A DNA stretch of 50,409 bases, from IMG/VR virus record IMGVR_UViG_3300029266_002412, positions 1-50,409 of that record. One strand, given 5' to 3'. A model generated the notes under the pieces. That model was not told the DNA's origin and searched no databases. It saw only the letters and a program-made list of their open reading frames with translations. Positions within the stretch are counted from its first letter, which is position 1. The number at the start of each line of letters is the position of its first letter. Shown here piece by piece: positions 48,784-50,409 of this stretch. Position numbers and translations under genes: made by a program. This stretch comes from a virus.

Positions 48784-50409
48784 TTATGCTCCTATAGGTC
48801 CTGATGCTAGTTGAATTATTTTGCCTACTTCTTTACCATCCATAACCACTTTACCACCAGCTTGTATAACAGATATAAGTTCATCAAGTTTTTTTACTAC
48901 TTCCGAACTATCTTTTTCTTTAGTATCAGTCTCGCTTGTTTTTGATGGGCCGCTATCGCCAACACCACCTATAGAACCAAGCTTATCAAGTACAGGCATT
49001 AAAGGTACTAGCAATAATAGTGATGCAGCAAACAATGTTAACGCTCCAGCCATTAGTGTAAATCCAATTGCTCCAGGTATTAATGTTATTCCTGCTAAAC
49101 CTAATGCTGCAGTCCCAGCGGCAAATCCCATCATATCTAATCCTTGAGGTATCATACCTAAAGCAGAAGTGTATGCAGGTAGTACAAATGCTATAGCTCC
49201 TAAACCTAAAGTACCTAACAGTATCTGAGGTAGTAGTATTCCCATACCTGCAATTGATGCTCCAATTATTGCTAGACCAGTACCAAAACCAATTATCGAT
49301 CCACTATCAATTCCTGATAGACCTGATAGTGCTTTTACTGCAGGTTCTATTGCTAGACCTAATGACATTGCAGAAAGTGCACCTAGTAATATTGCTGGTA
49401 ACATGAATCCCATACCTGCAACTGCTATTGCAATTAATCCTAGACCTAATGCGAACCCTGCAATTGCTGCTGGATCAACTCCTTTTAACATTCCCATTGC
49501 CATTGCAGCTGGAATTATTGCAACGCCTAACACCGCTAGAGCTAAAGATCCTAATAGAACCATAGGGAATATCATTCCTAAGCCAGCTGCTGCCAGTCCT
49601 AGTACTCCAAGTCCTAAACTAAATGCTATCATAGACATTGGGTCTACACCTTTTATTAAATTAAATGCAAATGCTGCGGGTATCATTGCCACACCTAATA
49701 ATGCTAGTACAGCTAAACCTTTTAAAATACTTGAAAACCCTTTCCCGAGTGATTTAAGTCCTGAAGCTAAGAATTTAAAGTTTGTTGCTAACATCGCTAG
49801 AGGTACTAGACCCATAAACAATAAAAACGGTATTGAAGGCAACGCCAACAGTAATGCAGGTCCAGCTAGAGCAAGTGCTGCAATACCTTTGAAAGTTCCT
49901 TTTCCCATTGACCTTAAGCCTGCAGCTAAATCTTGCATTTTCTTTTTAACACCACCTTTCTTACCACCAGCTCCTAACTTATCAGCACTAGGTAAAGCAT
50001 CTTTTGCAACATCTTTTGCCTTGTCTTGTATCATATCAGTTGCTTTGTCTTTACCGTGGCCTAACATCTTACCTACTCCTGAATCTTTCAACTTCCCAAC
50101 AAGCTTGCCTCCCATACCTTTTAAAGCAGGAGCAAAACCACCTACAGCTTTAACACCAGCCCCAAGCAGGTTTGTTGTTGCTGCAATTGTAGTTGCGTTT
50201 TCTTTTAAGTAACCACCATATCTTGCTGTGGATTCCATAAGCTTTGCACTAAATGCTGATTGTTTTTCGCCGGTCTCTGTAAGACCTGCAGCTTTGTTTA
50301 ATTGTTTTTCAAGTTCACCAGTTGTTACACCCATTAAATCTGCTGCTTGTTTCTTTTGGTAATAATCCATTTGATTAAATGCTGATATACCACCAAGTTG
50401 GTTTAGCAA
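48784..50409 (-). CDS. Tape measure protein, C-terminal part (5' end beyond right edge)
   Basis: The frame is open to the right edge; the first in-window codon TTG is not a convincing start, so this is the C-terminal 540 residues. LQNxF-like head aside, residues 90-430 alternate Gly/Ala/Leu membrane-like helices (ALAGPALLLALPSIPFLLFM, ALAVLGVAIIPAAMAMGML) with short polar turns (KGVDPAAIAG), repeated about every 57 residues. The last 90 residues are polar, with KKLDELISVIQAGGKVVMDG. Long alanine/glycine-rich hydrophobic helices are the mark of phage tape measure proteins, which set tail length and enter the host membrane. No enzymatic domain is seen in this part. Confidence 0.8.
   Translation of the reverse strand: MLNQLGGISAFNQMDYYQKKQAADLMGVTTGELEKQLNKAAGLTETGEKQSAFSAKLMESTARYGGYLKENATTIAATTNLLGAGVKAVGGFAPALKGMGGKLVGKLKDSGVGKMLGHGKDKATDMIQDKAKDVAKDALPSADKLGAGGKKGGVKKKMQDLAAGLRSMGKGTFKGIAALALAGPALLLALPSIPFLLFMGLVPLAMLATNFKFLASGLKSLGKGFSSILKGLAVLALLGVAMIPAAFAFNLIKGVDPMSMIAFSLGLGVLGLAAAGLGMIFPMVLLGSLALAVLGVAIIPAAMAMGMLKGVDPAAIAGFALGLGLIAIAVAGMGFMLPAILLGALSAMSLGLAIEPAVKALSGLSGIDSGSIIGFGTGLAIIGASIAGMGILLPQILLGTLGLGAIAFVLPAYTSALGMIPQGLDMMGFAAGTAALGLAGITLIPGAIGFTLMAGALTLFAASLLLLVPLMPVLDKLGSIGGVGDSGPSKTSETDTKEKDSSEVVKKLDELISVIQAGGKVVMDGKEVGKIIQLASGPIGA
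49200..49760 (-). repeat. Imperfect ~57-residue coding repeats in the tape measure protein
   Basis: Units of the form KGVDP-x-(A/S)-(I/M)-(A/I)-(G/A)-F-(S/A)-LGLG followed by two hydrophobic helices repeat three to four times with a period of about 168-171 bases. Plus-strand anchors lie near 49303, 49470 and 49641. Confidence 0.65.

Noticed and set aside
49403-50212. Plus-strand 269-aa frame opposite the tape measure gene
   Set aside because: Pro/Ala/Asn-rich composition is what the complement of a Gly/Ala/Leu-rich tape measure produces; no ribosome binding site or domain.

Overview
This window is a contiguous piece of a large, AT-rich tailed-phage genome, probably a myovirus of a Bacteroidota (flavobacteria-like) host. 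Every convincing gene lies on the minus strand. Genes are packed, often with 1-17 nt start/stop overlaps, and no gene-free stretch exceeds about 260 nt. Phage origin rests on a tape-measure-like protein, a gp53/LysM-like baseplate protein, a gp32-like single-strand binding protein, a DnaB/gp41-type helicase and a phage-style nucleotide metabolism block. The Bacteroidota host is inferred from a secreted protein ending in a T9SS-like sorting domain, DUF4494-like and DUF5522-like proteins, and promoter-like elements with a TAnnTT-type -7 box.

Layout in order of transcription, from high to low coordinates. (1) 39.9-50.4 kb: tail and baseplate genes, then a cysteine-cluster protein, a minimal family A DNA polymerase and a protein with a PD-(D/E)XK-like motif. 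(2) 30.4-39.8 kb: UV-damage endonuclease, SSB, RecA, an unusual 220-nt RNA closed by a tRNA-like acceptor stem and T arm, Hsp20 flanked by 17-bp inverted repeats, 5'-3' exonuclease, DnaB-type helicase, class II (B12-dependent) ribonucleotide reductase and a DUF5522-like protein. (3) 25.8-30.4 kb: an FAD-binding protein, a MazG/HAD fusion, dUTPase, a thymidylate kinase-like protein, an RmlD-like reductase and a short ThyA/hydroxymethylase-family protein. (4) 16.4-25.7 kb: DNA polymerase III alpha, a divergent ThyX-like protein, GroES, GroEL, the T9SS-like secreted protein, a zinc-ribbon protein, DUF3310, a Cas4/RecB-like nuclease and a SLOG-like protein. (5) 1.5-16.4 kb: a sugar and glycosylation island with several glycosyltransferases, an FkbM-type methyltransferase, a GDP-mannose 4,6-dehydratase-like enzyme, a DegT aminotransferase, an NDP-hexose 2,3-dehydratase, a Gfo/Idh/MocA reductase, and an ADP-heptose module (separate HldE kinase and adenylyltransferase, HldD epimerase, GT9 transferases). 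(6) 1-1.5 kb: small unknown genes and one gene cut by the left edge.

The phage appears to carry its own replisome, dNTP supply, chaperonins and a route to activated heptose and a 4-keto-6-deoxy-derived, probably 2,6-dideoxy or amino, sugar, plus transferases to attach them. Whether the acceptor is a virion protein, host surface glycan or phage DNA cannot be read from sequence. Two thymidylate-synthase-superfamily proteins make a modified pyrimidine possible. At least eleven gene starts are preceded by a shared element resembling TATGTCA-N8-TTTGTTATATTAG, the best candidate for a phage promoter class.
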